30,074 bases of DNA from NCBI GenBank assembly GCA_937876395.1, contig CALEIM010000062.1, forward strand, positions 1 through 30,074, written 5' to 3'. A program made the position numbers and the translations under genes. Every line of letters begins with the position of its first letter. The stretch's first letter is position 1. Below, piece after piece: positions 15,768-25,114 of the stretch. The stretch is from an uncultured Wenzhouxiangella sp. (GTDB taxonomy: Bacteria; Pseudomonadota; Gammaproteobacteria; Xanthomonadales; Wenzhouxiangellaceae). The notes under the pieces are model-generated. The model did no database searches. It was not told the DNA's origin and saw nothing but the letters and a program-made list of their open reading frames with translations.

Positions 15768-16382
15768 ATGCAAAAAGTTCTGCTCGGCTGCCTGATTGTC
15801 GTAGTTGTGCTGGTCGGTGCCGGAGGCACGGCCGGCTATTTTCTGCTTGTAAAACCCGCCTGGGAGTTTGTCGGTGGCATTCAGGAGTTCAGCCAGGAGT
15901 ACGCCCGGCTCAATGATCAGGTTGAACATCAGCAGGCCTACCAGCCGCCGACCGATGGTGGCCTCGACAGCGACCAGTTCCAGCGCTTTCTGGTCGCCCA
16001 GCGCGATATGCGCCAAACCATGGAAGGCGAATTCGACACGCTCAAGGCGCGCTTTGAGGCGATGAACGCAGACATCCAGGCCGAAGAACGTGACATGAAT
16101 TTCAGTGAATTGTTCGGCGCCTACCAGGGACTCGGCGAGCTGCTGCTCAAGGCCAAGGGCGCCCAGGTCGAAGCGCTCAATCGCTACAATTTCTCTCTGC
16201 AGGAATATCTGTACGTGCGCAACCAAAGCTTTCGCGCCCTGGGCGAGGAAGTATCGGTTGCATCCTTTGGTGACCAGGCACAGTTCAGTGAAGGACGGCT
16301 GCCCGAGGATGTTATCGAGATGGTTGCCCCGCATCGCCAGGAGCTGATGGAGGGCTACGCGCTGGCCTGGTTCGGCATTTAA
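15768..16382 (+). CDS. Membrane-anchored helical protein, unknown function
   Basis: The 204-residue product begins with a single membrane anchor (about 4-28, MQKVLLGCLIVVVVLVGAGG) and continues as a charged, heptad-rich soluble region, likely coiled coil in part (DTLKARFEAMNADIQAEERD). It has the size and general layout of small LemA-like proteins, but I see no LemA signature and do not recognise the family. AAGAGGAAA (about 15751-15759) precedes the ATG at 15768 and is a fair ribosome binding site. A terminator-like hairpin follows (16421-16449), so it is probably monocistronic. Confidence 0.7.
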   Translation: MQKVLLGCLIVVVVLVGAGGTAGYFLLVKPAWEFVGGIQEFSQEYARLNDQVEHQQAYQPPTDGGLDSDQFQRFLVAQRDMRQTMEGEFDTLKARFEAMNADIQAEERDMNFSELFGAYQGLGELLLKAKGAQVEALNRYNFSLQEYLYVRNQSFRALGEEVSVASFGDQAQFSEGRLPEDVIEMVAPHRQELMEGYALAWFGI

Positions 16383-16420
16383 GAGCCGGCAACCGGCCAG
16401 CGGAGCTGAACAATGATCGG

Positions 16421-16449
16421 GCCCGGCCTGCCTAGCCGGCGGGGCTTTT
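16421..16449 (+). terminator. Intrinsic terminator before asmA-like gene
   Basis: GCCCgGCC (16421-16428) pairs with GGCgGGGC (16438-16445), a seven-pair stem with one internal mismatch and a nine-base loop, followed directly by TTTT. This fits an intrinsic terminator for the gene ending at 16382. Confidence 0.55.
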
Positions 16450-16496
16450 GCTATGCTTGGCGGGCTTGACTCACACCCGCCCGGAGGGCCTGGCCG

Positions 16497-18602
16497 ATGC
16501 TGCGCAAGATTGTTCTGATCATACTGATCCTGATCGTTTTGCTCATCGCGGCTGTTGTGGCAGCCGCGCTGCTGATTGATCCCGACGATTACCGCGAGGA
16601 ACTGGCCGCCCGAGCCAGCCAGCAGCTCGGCCGCGAGGTGCGCCTGGACGGGCCGATGGAGCTCAAGCTTTTCCCCTGGCTGGCGCTCGATATCCGCGAT
16701 GTAACGGTTGGCAATCCGGCTGATTTTGCCCAGGCGCCGCCGCTGGCCAGCATCGAGCAGGCAAGTGTCGCGGTGCGCGTTTGGCCGCTGCTGCGCGGTG
16801 AGATCGAAGTCGGCACGGTGAGTATCGACCGGGCCGAATTCTATCTGGTCAGCACGGCCGATGAGCGCAGCAATCTCGATGGCCTGTTCGGTGCTGAAGA
16901 CCCGCCGCCTGACGACGACGGCTCTTTTGACCTGGCCAGGGTCCAGACCGGTCCGGTGCGCCTCCACAACGTCGTGCTCGGCCTGATCAACCTGGCCGAT
17001 GACACGCGCACAGATGTTCATCTCGACGAAGTTCGGCTCGATCCATTCCAGGCAAACCGGGATGTAGGGCTGAGCGTGGCGGGCAGACTGCTCGACAATC
17101 AGCAAAGCCTGCTCAGCTTCGATTTTTCCGGCAAGCTGCTGGCGCGTGCGGATTTGAGCCAGATCGCTTTGAGCGACTGGACTCTGGACTACGCGCTGCC
17201 AAACGCTGATATCGAAGGTTTTGCCCGGGGTAATCTGAGCGTTGCCAACGGCGGCGGGCCGCTGATCGTCACCCTCGATGAGTTCGCGACCGAACTGGAG
17301 GCCGGCGGGCTGCCGATCACGCTTTTGGCCCGCCAGGCCGTCGAAGTGAGACTGGATGATCCGCCCCGCGTGAGCGCGCCGGCGATGCAGCTTGAACTGG
17401 CCGACCAACGCCTGGACGTGGACGGCGAGGCCAGCCTTGCCGAGGTCATCAGCGCACGGCTTGCGGTGCGCGGCGAACGCCTTGATCTGGCCGCGTTGAG
17501 TGCCGCGCTACCGGGCGGTCCGGAAACGGATCAGACCAGCGCCGCCGGCGATGATTTTTCGGCACTGGCCGCACTCGATCTGAATTTTTCTCTCGATCTC
17601 GATGAGCTGCTGCTCGCCGAGGGTCTGGAACTGAGCGAGGTCAGCGCCCGCAGTCGGCTGCGCGACGGTGAGCTGTTGCTCGACCCACTAGGGGCGCGCC
17701 TGTTCGGCGGTCGTTTTGATGGTCAGGCGCGGGTCGATTTCATGCAGCAGCCACCTTTGGTTACCCTGTCACCGCGCCTGTCGGGCATCCGCGTGGCCGA
17801 GCTGGCCGGACTGCTGACCGAGCAGTCGCCGGTTGATGGCAGCGGGGAATTCAGCCTCGACATGCAGTTTCAGGGCCTTTCCGCCCAGCAGCTGCTCGGC
17901 TCGCTCAACGGCAGCGGCAGCTTCGCCGTGGCCGAGGGCGTGCTCCAGGGCATTGATCTTGAGGCCCTCATTGATGACGACCTGAGTGGCTCGACAGTGC
18001 AGAATATTTCCCGCGCCATCGGTGGTCAGACTCGCTTCAATACGCTCGCCGGCGCGCTGGAAATTGTCGACGGCATCCTCAAGCTGCCCGGGCTGGAGCT
18101 GAGCGCCGCCGGCTACTCGGCCGCCGGCCGGGGCCAGATCGATCTGGCCGGCGGGCGGGTCGATTACCTGCTCGACCTGGACCTGGGCGAAGAATTCAGC
18201 GCGCGCCTGCCCGATGCGCTCAGACGTGCCACCGGTGGGCAGATTCCGGTGTCGATCGTCGGTCCGCTCACCCGCCCGACCGTCAGCGTTGATGTGGCGA
18301 GCCTGGCCGAAGACACCGTTCGCCACGAGCTTGGCCGTCGCCTGCTTGAAGCCCTGGGTGACGACGATGCGCCCGACGAGGCGGTCCCGCAGCAGCACGA
18401 AGCACAGGCTCGGCCGGATGCACCGGCCGAAGCGGAAGAGTCCGTGACGGTTGAAGAAGAAGTCGACGAACGCGATCAGCGTCGCGAAGCGGCGCGCGGC
18501 CTGCTGCGCGATCTACTCGGCTCCGGCTCCGATTCGAAAGAGGATGTCGAGGAAGAATCAGATCCGGCAACTGAAAACGAGCCGCCTCCAGCAACGCTCT
18601 GA
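16497..18602 (+). CDS. AsmA family protein
   Basis: This 701-residue protein belongs to the AsmA family, linked to outer membrane lipid homeostasis and the wider group of bridge-like lipid transfer proteins. One N-terminal anchor (1-27) is followed by the AsmA domain start: DPDDYREELAARASQQLGRE and LDGPMELKLFPWLALDIRDV are characteristic. The C-terminal AsmA_2-like block lies at about 430-610 (SFAVAEGVLQGIDLEALIDD and GRGQIDLAGGRVDYLLDLDL). The last ~80 residues are an acidic, low-complexity tail. GGAGG (16483-16487) precedes the ATG. The stop is only four bases from the convergent pigment operon. Confidence 0.9.
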   Translation: MLRKIVLIILILIVLLIAAVVAAALLIDPDDYREELAARASQQLGREVRLDGPMELKLFPWLALDIRDVTVGNPADFAQAPPLASIEQASVAVRVWPLLRGEIEVGTVSIDRAEFYLVSTADERSNLDGLFGAEDPPPDDDGSFDLARVQTGPVRLHNVVLGLINLADDTRTDVHLDEVRLDPFQANRDVGLSVAGRLLDNQQSLLSFDFSGKLLARADLSQIALSDWTLDYALPNADIEGFARGNLSVANGGGPLIVTLDEFATELEAGGLPITLLARQAVEVRLDDPPRVSAPAMQLELADQRLDVDGEASLAEVISARLAVRGERLDLAALSAALPGGPETDQTSAAGDDFSALAALDLNFSLDLDELLLAEGLELSEVSARSRLRDGELLLDPLGARLFGGRFDGQARVDFMQQPPLVTLSPRLSGIRVAELAGLLTEQSPVDGSGEFSLDMQFQGLSAQQLLGSLNGSGSFAVAEGVLQGIDLEALIDDDLSGSTVQNISRAIGGQTRFNTLAGALEIVDGILKLPGLELSAAGYSAAGRGQIDLAGGRVDYLLDLDLGEEFSARLPDALRRATGGQIPVSIVGPLTRPTVSVDVASLAEDTVRHELGRRLLEALGDDDAPDEAVPQQHEAQARPDAPAEAEESVTVEEEVDERDQRREAARGLLRDLLGSGSDSKEDVEEESDPATENEPPPATL

Positions 18603-18606
18603 ACCA

Positions 18607-19359
18607 TCAGCCTGGCGCCATGCCGCCGTCGATGCCGATGACCTGGCCGTTGATATAAGCGGCCGCGTCAGAACACAGGAAAGCAGCCAGCGCCGCGACC
18701 TCTTCGGGCTGGCCGAGGCGTCTGGCCGGAATCATCTCCAGGGAGGGGCGTTCAATCTCGCTGAGCATTTCGCTTTCGATCATGCCCGGTGCGATCACGT
18801 TGGCGCTGATTCCGCGGCTGGCCATCTCGCGCGCCAGCGAAGCAACCGCCCCGTGCAGGCCGGCCTTGGCCGCGGCATAGTTGACCTGGCCACGGTTGCC
18901 GATGCGTGCGGCCACGCTGGAAACTGCCAGCACCCGACCCCAGCGCTGGCGCGCCATGCCGAGCAAGGCCGGCTGGACAACGTGGTAGAAGCCGTCGAGA
19001 TTGATTGCCATCACGCGCCGCCACTGGTCGGCACGCATGCCGGCCATCGGAACATCGTCGTTGTAGCCGGCGTTGTGCACGATCACGCCCAGCGGTGCTT
19101 CTTCGACCAGTTCGGCAAGCCGCGCCTGGCTGGCCTCGCCGTCGGTCAGATCGAACTGCACGGCGCGGGCCTTGCCGCCGGCCGCGCGGATTGATTCGGC
19201 AACGGCCTTTGCCCGCTCCAGGCGGCTGCCGGCGTGGACCAGCAGCTCAAAACCGTCGGCAGCCAATTGACGGCAGATGGCCGCACCAATGGCTCCCGAG
19301 CCGCCGGTCACCAGGGCGCGGCAGGATTGGGGACGGCTCACGCCCAGCGCCCGGCTCAT
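18607..19359 (-). CDS. 3-ketoacyl-ACP reductase of the aryl polyene operon (ApeQ/FabG-like)
   Basis: The 250-residue SDR has TGGSGAIG (18-25), HNAG in place of NNAG (95-98), and the catalytic Ser148, Tyr161, Lys165 (NYAAAKAG). In aryl polyene pathways this enzyme reduces the beta-keto group after each elongation, using NADPH. Its start at 19359 overlaps the dehydratase stop by four bases (ATGA), and it is the last gene of the nine-gene minus-strand operon. The function is inferred from the operon; by sequence alone it is a FabG-type SDR. Confidence 0.85.
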   Translation of the reverse strand: MSRALGVSRPQSCRALVTGGSGAIGAAICRQLAADGFELLVHAGSRLERAKAVAESIRAAGGKARAVQFDLTDGEASQARLAELVEEAPLGVIVHNAGYNDDVPMAGMRADQWRRVMAINLDGFYHVVQPALLGMARQRWGRVLAVSSVAARIGNRGQVNYAAAKAGLHGAVASLAREMASRGISANVIAPGMIESEMLSEIERPSLEMIPARRLGQPEEVAALAAFLCSDAAAYINGQVIGIDGGMAPG

Positions 19360-19796
19360 GCCGCGGCTCCGGCGTCGGGAAACATGATCGTGGCCTGGCC
19401 GCGGGCCAGCAGCTCATTATTGGCGGCGACCTGAAACTCATACACCTCGCCGCTACCGCTGCCGCCAATTCGCTCGACTTCGATCAGCAGTTCGGCGGCC
19501 CGATCGAGTGCTGCACAATGCAGATCCAGTGCCGACAGGGCCACAAGTTGCCCCTGGCGCGCGGGTTCATCGCCATCCGCCAGCAGACTGCCATGCACGG
19601 CCATTGCCTGGGCGGCGTATTCGGCCAGCGCGGTGGCCGGCAAATGTCCGTGGCATGCCAGAGGATGGTCCTCAAGCGGGCCGGTGTTGGCCCGACACCT
19701 GAGCTTTGTTGAGTCATGATCGAGCAGCGCATCGATCAACACCATGCGTCCGGCGTGCGGCACCAGCGATTCAATGGAGGGCTTGGCCGAGGTCAT
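19356..19796 (-). CDS. Hotdog-fold 3-hydroxyacyl-ACP dehydratase (ApeP-like)
   Basis: The 146-residue protein begins with SIESLVPHAGRMVLIDALLD, where His14 falls in the conserved 'PH.gRM.L.D' motif of ApeP-like hotdog proteins, and the central helix reads GHLPATALAEYAAQAMAVHG. In characterised aryl polyene systems ApeP pairs with ApeI in a dehydratase complex that forms the conjugated double bonds; this operon has both (the partner is at 23478). The ATG at 19796 overlaps the exporter stop (ATGA). A frame extending further upstream runs antiphase through the exporter gene and is not used. Confidence 0.8.
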   Translation of the reverse strand: MTSAKPSIESLVPHAGRMVLIDALLDHDSTKLRCRANTGPLEDHPLACHGHLPATALAEYAAQAMAVHGSLLADGDEPARQGQLVALSALDLHCAALDRAAELLIEVERIGGSGSGEVYEFQVAANNELLARGQATIMFPDAGAAA

Positions 19797-22045
19797 CGCG
19801 GCTGTCCGATGCGGGAAAGCAGCCACGATAGCAGAATGCCCACAGTCAGCGTCATGCCAAGCATCTGGAGCAGGCCGATGCGCGACTGGGCGAGTACCAA
19901 AAACACCGCGCCGGTAGTCAGGGCACAGGTATTGATTGCCCGGCGCGTGCGCGCCGCAACCTGCGGGTCGGCGCGAAAGCGGCGCGTAAACAGAGTGAAA
20001 TCCAGGCCGATGCCGGTCACCAGCAGCAATCCGACCAGGTGGGCAATGCTCAAGCCACCGTCGAACAGGCTCATGCCGGCCGCGGTGACCAGCACGGCGG
20101 CGGCTGGCGGCAGGAGCACTGCGAAGGCTTCGCGCAGCCGCCCCAGCCTGAACCACAACAGCATCACGATCAAGACGGCGGCGACGGCCAGGCTCAAGCC
20201 GACTTCCTGGCGCCAGGCGGCAACCATGGCCTCGGAGCCGGCGGCCAGATCGACCAGGCGGGCCGGCGAATCGGTGTCGTTCAGCCACTGATCGAGCGGC
20301 TCCGGGCCGCTCAGGCCGACCGGCTCTATCATGGCCCGCCAGCCGCTCGGAGTCTGGCTGAGCAGGCTGTCCAGACGGGCCTCGAACGGGCTGCCGGACC
20401 AGAACGCCTGACTGATCGGCCCGCGGCTTTTGGCCTGCTGCAGATCCGAAAGGAAGGGCTCGAAGGCGTCGGGCCGGAAGCCTGATTCGACGTCGGTCAG
20501 ACGTGCGCGCAGGTCGTCCGCTTCGGGCCAGTTTGCCAGGCGCTTTAACTGCAGCTGATTGGAAGGCAGCAGATTGCTCGGCGCAGTCCAGGTATCAATC
20601 CAGCCACGTTCCCTGGCTTGCTCAAGCCGGATCACGCTGGTCTCGCTGGCCTGCAACACCGATTCCAGGCTGTCGTCTTCAAGTGCGATCAGGTAGCGCA
20701 GTTCGCCAACAGCCAGCGCTTCGCGCAGATCCTGATCCTCGGCCACCTGAGCGGGATCGATCGGGCTCAGCCGTGACAGATCGGCCGACCAGCGCGCCTC
20801 GCCCTGCCAGATCAGCGCCGTCAGGGCGGCTACAGCCAGCACGATCGGCAGGGCCGGCCAGTGCAGCGTCTCCGACTGGATCGGGTGCGAGCGCGGCGGC
20901 AGCACCGGACCCAGGCGCGGCAGCAGCAAGGTTGCCAGCGCAGCGGCAGCCAGGCCGGCGGCGGAAAAGGTGCCGAGCTGGGCCAGGCCCGGACTGCTGG
21001 AAAACGCAATGGCGAGATAGGCAATCAGTGTGCTGCTCACGCTCAACAGCAGCGGCGCGCGCACACTGCGGGCGGTGGCCGACAGGGCGCGGCGGTCAGC
21101 GTGGCCGAACAGATGAATCGGGTAGTCCAGAGCCACGCCCAGCAGCGTAAAGCCGAAGGCCAGAGTCAGGCCGTGTACGCTGCCAAACACCAGTGCGGTA
21201 ACCAGCAGACCGGCGACCACTCCGGCAGCCAGCGGCACGGCACCGGCCAGGATTGCGCTGATCGATCGCCAGGCGAAGGCCAACACCAGCAGCAAAAGAG
21301 CGCTGCCCCACAGGCTCAGGCGCAGTGCATCGCTGCGTGAGGCTTCGGCACTGGCCACGCCGATCACCGGCGCGCCGCTCAGGCGAAGCTGTTGCCCGGG
21401 CTCGGCGATGGCATCGAATGCGGCGCGCAGGTCAGCCAGCAAACCGGCCTGTGAATCGACCGCATAGGGCGCAAACGTGGACTGGACGATCAGCATCGCG
21501 CGGCCCGCTTCGGCATCAGCCCACACCCCGTCGATCTGCTCGATGGCCTGCCGGCCCGCCAGGCGTTCGGCGAGCGGTTCGATCAGGGCAAAGGGATCGC
21601 GCGCGATCAGCGACTCCATACCGGGCCCAGCCACGGCCAGATCAGCGCGCCGCTCGGCCAGGGTTGCGGCAATGGCCGCTGGGCTTAAATCCGGTGCGTC
21701 GTCAGAAAGCACAAAGCGCGCCAGCATCAGTCGGTCGAGCAGCTCATGCTGAGCGGAGAAATCACCGTTATCGACCCGCTCCACCCCGGGCAGCGCGCCC
21801 CAGGCTTCGGCCAGTTCACGGCTGGTAGCGGCCAGCGCCAGGGCGTCGCTGCCTTCGATTGCGGCCAGCAGCAATCGCCCGGCGCCGCCGGCGGCAATCT
21901 GGTCGGCAACGATCTGCTGGTCTGCGCTGTGCGGCGCAGGTAAAAAGGCGTCGATCCGGTAATCCAGTTCGATCTGGCTCAGGGCGTAGGCGCCGGCGAC
22001 CGCCAGTAAAATCAGTGCCAGCAGTGGGCGCCAGACGGAGCTCAC
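19793..22045 (-). CDS. MMPL/RND-family exporter of the pigment operon
   Basis: This 750-residue membrane protein has the MMPL layout: one N-terminal helix, a periplasmic domain (about 25-235), five to six helices (about 238-400), a second periplasmic domain (about 420-600), and a second block of helices (about 615-748). The segment LTLAFGFTLLGVALDYPIHL resembles helix 4 of these proton-driven lipid exporters, and GIGLDFTLFTRRFR is its counterpart in the second half. Aryl polyene and xanthomonadin loci carry such an exporter, thought to move the lipid-linked pigment towards the outer membrane. The start is GTG at 22045, overlapping the LolA-like stop (GTGA). Confidence 0.88.
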   Translation of the reverse strand: MSSVWRPLLALILLAVAGAYALSQIELDYRIDAFLPAPHSADQQIVADQIAAGGAGRLLLAAIEGSDALALAATSRELAEAWGALPGVERVDNGDFSAQHELLDRLMLARFVLSDDAPDLSPAAIAATLAERRADLAVAGPGMESLIARDPFALIEPLAERLAGRQAIEQIDGVWADAEAGRAMLIVQSTFAPYAVDSQAGLLADLRAAFDAIAEPGQQLRLSGAPVIGVASAEASRSDALRLSLWGSALLLLVLAFAWRSISAILAGAVPLAAGVVAGLLVTALVFGSVHGLTLAFGFTLLGVALDYPIHLFGHADRRALSATARSVRAPLLLSVSSTLIAYLAIAFSSSPGLAQLGTFSAAGLAAAALATLLLPRLGPVLPPRSHPIQSETLHWPALPIVLAVAALTALIWQGEARWSADLSRLSPIDPAQVAEDQDLREALAVGELRYLIALEDDSLESVLQASETSVIRLEQARERGWIDTWTAPSNLLPSNQLQLKRLANWPEADDLRARLTDVESGFRPDAFEPFLSDLQQAKSRGPISQAFWSGSPFEARLDSLLSQTPSGWRAMIEPVGLSGPEPLDQWLNDTDSPARLVDLAAGSEAMVAAWRQEVGLSLAVAAVLIVMLLWFRLGRLREAFAVLLPPAAAVLVTAAGMSLFDGGLSIAHLVGLLLVTGIGLDFTLFTRRFRADPQVAARTRRAINTCALTTGAVFLVLAQSRIGLLQMLGMTLTVGILLSWLLSRIGQPR

Positions 22046-22608
22046 GGCAGGCGGGTCATCTCGGTGGTGATGGTCTGGCCGTCGGCGAGTGAGAGCACGC
22101 TGCGCTCAAGCTGGTCTGCGCTGCCGTACAGGGTGAAGGATTCGACTCGCTCGGCCAGATCGGCCGCACGTGGCACCAGCTCAAGCTGCCAGGCCTCGTC
22201 GCTGCGCTCAACGCGGTACTCGAAATGCTCGCGCAGGCTGTTGGCATCGCCGGCCAGCAGGGCCGACAGGCCGTGGTAGAGCACGGCCAACTCGGGCGCG
22301 TGGCGCAGGCTCAGATTGCGCGCGGCCCGGCCTGGCTGTTCAATCACGACCATGCCTGCGCCGAGGGTATAGGTCACCTCGCGTGGCTCGACGGTGTGCC
22401 GAATCAGGCGCCCCTGTCGGTCGCGCCACAGGCGGCCGCGAACGACCAGGGCATCGGACAGCAGCGCCGATTCACGACTTTCACGAAACCGCAGCGCCTC
22501 GCCGCTCGGCTGTTCGGCCAGAGCGCTGACCAGATCGTCCAGGTCGTCCGAGGCTTCAGCGCCTTGGAGCGCGACGATCAGTAGCAGTGTCAGGAGTCCA
22601 GAAATCAT
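22042..22608 (-). CDS. LolA-like outer membrane lipid carrier
   Basis: The 188-residue product has a signal peptide (MISGLLTLLLIVALQGAEA) and a LolA-like body (LAEQPSGEALRFRESRESAL, RLIRHTVEPREVTYTLGAGM). LolA-fold carriers shield acyl chains across the periplasm, and homologues recur in aryl polyene clusters beside the MMPL exporter. I chose the ATG at 22608; an earlier in-frame start would place a non-signal-like 46-residue extension deep inside the acyltransferase gene. It overlaps the acyltransferase end by 53 bases. Confidence 0.78.
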   Translation of the reverse strand: MISGLLTLLLIVALQGAEASDDLDDLVSALAEQPSGEALRFRESRESALLSDALVVRGRLWRDRQGRLIRHTVEPREVTYTLGAGMVVIEQPGRAARNLSLRHAPELAVLYHGLSALLAGDANSLREHFEYRVERSDEAWQLELVPRAADLAERVESFTLYGSADQLERSVLSLADGQTITTEMTRLP

Positions 22609-23494
22609 GGAAGTTGAACCAATTATAGGGGTAGAGAGCGGCGTAGTGAGCAAGCCGGTCGGCGTAGCTTTGGATGCGCTGCTCCAGACGGGCCCGGCGT
22701 TCGCGCCGGTCACTGGGCCGCGGACCGAGCTCGGGCAGGGGCTCAAAGATCAGGCGGTAGCGGCGGCGGCCCTCGTAGAGGCCAAAAACGATGATCACCG
22801 GCACTTCCAGAGTATCAGCTATGGCCAGCGGCGCGACCGGCAGGCGGGCCGGTCGGCCGAGAAAGTCGACCTCGACCGACGCCGTTTCTTCCCAGGTCCG
22901 GTCGGCGAGCATGGTGACCATGCCGCCGCGCTCAATTTCGGCCGCGGCTTCAAGCACGATTGCCGGACCAGGCTGACGCGCATCAATAACGGTATCGACA
23001 ATACTGGGGTCGATTTCTTCGAGTATGCGGGTCAGCACCGAGTTCTGGTCGCGATCCATCACCACTTTGAGCCGCTGATATTGCTCCGGCGCCTGGCGAT
23101 TGAAGACCCGGATCACCTCGAAGCTGCCCAGATGCGAGCCGACCAGCATGCAGCCGCGGCCGCGGTCAAGCATCGCGTGCAACAGCTCGACCCCCTCGGA
23201 GCGAACGTCCAACTCGTCGCCGCGCCCGGCCAGCAGCAGCACCCGGTCGACGATGGTGGTGGCGAAAATATGGATATGGGTGAGCACGCCGCGCCAGCCG
23301 CGTCGGGGTGCGCCGACGTGGGCCAACCAGGCGCGCGAGGCGCGCCGCTCGGGTCCGCGAACAAGAAAGAAATACAGGGTGATCGGTAACAGGCAGACTT
23401 GGGCGAAGCCGCGACCGACGTTGAGGATCAACCAGCGAATTAGGGTCAGCCAGAAGCGGTTGCCGCCCTCGGGTCGATCACGCCAGTGAGCCAT
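22556..23494 (-). CDS. LpxL-like acyltransferase of the pigment operon
   Basis: The 312-residue protein is a membrane-associated acyltransferase of the LpxL/HtrB type. The HX4E catalytic motif appears at His121-Glu126 (VGSHLGSFEVIR), and MLADRTWEE, LGRPARLPVAPLAIA and PYNWFNFHDFW follow in family order. In aryl polyene loci such an enzyme is proposed to put an acyl chain on the glycerol or sugar anchor, or the polyene onto a lipid. The start at 23494 (MAHWRDRPEGGNRFW) is chosen by similarity; it overlaps the preceding dehydratase by 17 bases. Confidence 0.83.
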   Translation of the reverse strand: MAHWRDRPEGGNRFWLTLIRWLILNVGRGFAQVCLLPITLYFFLVRGPERRASRAWLAHVGAPRRGWRGVLTHIHIFATTIVDRVLLLAGRGDELDVRSEGVELLHAMLDRGRGCMLVGSHLGSFEVIRVFNRQAPEQYQRLKVVMDRDQNSVLTRILEEIDPSIVDTVIDARQPGPAIVLEAAAEIERGGMVTMLADRTWEETASVEVDFLGRPARLPVAPLAIADTLEVPVIIVFGLYEGRRRYRLIFEPLPELGPRPSDRRERRARLEQRIQSYADRLAHYAALYPYNWFNFHDFWTPDTATDRRAPRR

Positions 23495-23786
23495 GGCGAC
23501 ACTGTCCGCGGGCGACCAAGGCGCCGTCCTCGCTGCGAATGCTGAAGCTGAAGTTTTCCGCACCGCCGTCGATCTGCACACGCAGTGCCTGTTCAGGCTG
23601 AACCGGGCGCATGAACTTGACCCGCGGCCAGTGGCTGGGGCCGGCGCGAAAGCCGGCCAGCTCGCGGGCCAGGCGCTCGACCAGTTCCAGCAGCACGACA
23701 CCGGGCACGATCGGCTGTCCGGGAAAATGCCCGTCCAGCGCCGGATGGTCGGCCGGGATGCGGCAGATCCGGTCGATCGGGCTCAC
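23478..23786 (-). CDS. FabZ/ApeI-like hotdog dehydratase
   Basis: This short (102-residue) hotdog protein carries the FabA/FabZ signature DGHFPGQPIVPGVVLLE with catalytic His20. It would dehydrate 3-hydroxyacyl-ACP to the trans-2-enoyl form, and by analogy with ApeI works with the second hotdog protein at 19356. The GTG at 23786 overlaps the AMP-ligase stop (GTGA); an ATG ten codons earlier is possible but would extend the overlap to 34 bases. The second half includes FSFSIRSEDGALVARGQCRH. Confidence 0.8.
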   Translation of the reverse strand: MSPIDRICRIPADHPALDGHFPGQPIVPGVVLLELVERLARELAGFRAGPSHWPRVKFMRPVQPEQALRVQIDGGAENFSFSIRSEDGALVARGQCRHGSLA

Positions 23787-25114
23787 CCGGCCCGCTCGCA
23801 GCTTTGCGCAAAGCACTGCAGCAAAGACTGGCGCGGCAGCTTTCCGGTACTGGCGCGCGGCAGGCGCTCGATCAGCTTGAGCGGTCGCGGCATAAAGGCG
23901 GAGTCGATGCGCTCGGCCAAGGCGCGGCGGAGCTCGGCCACCTCCAGACCGGGCGCCACCACCAGCGCCGCCAGGCGCGGAGCGCGACCGGCGTCATCGT
24001 CTGGCGGCTGGAAAATCACGCCGTCGAGCACGCCGGGGATATCGACCAGAATCGCAGTCAGCTCGGCCAGCGAGGCACGCTTGCCGGCGATGTTGACCAG
24101 GTCGCCGTGACGTCCGAGTAGCTGAAAGCGATCGGGTGAGAGCAGCTTGAGCTCATCCATCAGGCGCACCGGAGCCGGCAGATGCCCGGCGCAGGCGAGC
24201 GTGCCGTTTTGCCCCGGACGCAGATCAAAGGCATCGAAAACTCGCCAGTCCTGACCGTGTGCGGTACGCCGCCGGGCCAGGCAGCCGGTCTCCGAACAGC
24301 CGTAGATTTCGATCAGTTCGGCACCGGTCAGCGTCTCGATCTGCTGCGCCAGCCGTCGGCCCAGGGGTGCTGTGGCGCTGTAGATGCGCTCGATTTCGGG
24401 CAGCGACTGACCGGATTCAACCAGCGCGCGCAGGTGAACCGGCGTCGACACGAGCGCGCGCGGCTGCTCGACCGCTTCGAGCTCACGGCAGATGTCGGCG
24501 ACAAAAAACGGCTGTGACGAGGCCACTGCCAGCGGCCCGAACCAGGGCAACAGCACCGAAGTTTCCAGCCCCCACATATGCTGTGGCGGCACCGTGGCGA
24601 TCAGGGTGCTGCCCGGCGGCGGGTCGAGTTCAGCCAGGTTGATCAGGCTGCTGTCGTGCAGGCAGCGCCACGACTTGAGAATTCGCGAGGCCGGCCCGCT
24701 GCTGCCCGAGGTAAAGACCACGGCGGCGAGCTGTTCGACCGAAACAGCCGGTATGGTGGTTGCCCGCGCCCGGCTGGCCAGGGCGTCGGCCGGATCAATC
24801 AGGCGCCCGGTAAAGCCGTCCATCGCCTGGTCAGAAACGACGTTGGCCTCAGGAAAGGCCGCGCACAGCTCATCGATCGTCCCATAGAGACGGTTGGCCG
24901 GGAGCAGATTGCCGCCGCCGGCCAGAATTGCGGCGGCGAAACTGATGCTGAAGGCCTGGCGGCCCTGGCACAGATTGATGATCGGCTGACCCACCGGTAG
25001 CTGTTCGGCCAGGGCGGCGGCGCGGCCGAGAAAACCTGCCAGGTCCAGCGGCTCGCCGCGCTCGATTGAAACCACGGCGTCAAGCGAGCGTGTACTCAGC
25101 GGCAGACTGTTCAT
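23783..25114 (-). CDS. Aryl AMP-ligase (adenylate-forming enzyme, ApeH-like)
   Basis: The 443-residue adenylating enzyme is expected to activate the hydroxybenzoate starter as an acyl-AMP and load it onto the carrier protein. Motifs: P-loop AVVFTSGSSGPASRILKSW, aromatic-binding PPQHMWGLETS, YGCSETG, hinge region GRHGDLVNIAGKRAS, and catalytic Lys425 in PRASTGKLPR. It is shorter than typical acyl-CoA ligases (about 500-550), as aryl polyene AMP ligases are. Start and stop overlap its neighbours by four bases each. Whether it takes 3- or 4-hydroxybenzoate cannot be told by eye. Confidence 0.87.
   Translation of the reverse strand: MNSLPLSTRSLDAVVSIERGEPLDLAGFLGRAAALAEQLPVGQPIINLCQGRQAFSISFAAAILAGGGNLLPANRLYGTIDELCAAFPEANVVSDQAMDGFTGRLIDPADALASRARATTIPAVSVEQLAAVVFTSGSSGPASRILKSWRCLHDSSLINLAELDPPPGSTLIATVPPQHMWGLETSVLLPWFGPLAVASSQPFFVADICRELEAVEQPRALVSTPVHLRALVESGQSLPEIERIYSATAPLGRRLAQQIETLTGAELIEIYGCSETGCLARRRTAHGQDWRVFDAFDLRPGQNGTLACAGHLPAPVRLMDELKLLSPDRFQLLGRHGDLVNIAGKRASLAELTAILVDIPGVLDGVIFQPPDDDAGRAPRLAALVVAPGLEVAELRRALAERIDSAFMPRPLKLIERLPRASTGKLPRQSLLQCFAQSCERAG

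Noticed and set aside
15678..17408. Long minus-strand open frame (576 codons) opposite the membrane-anchored protein and AsmA genes
   Set aside because: It runs antisense through two genes with clear protein features, and its translation is Arg/Gln/His-rich without any domain. High GC at third positions creates such open frames.
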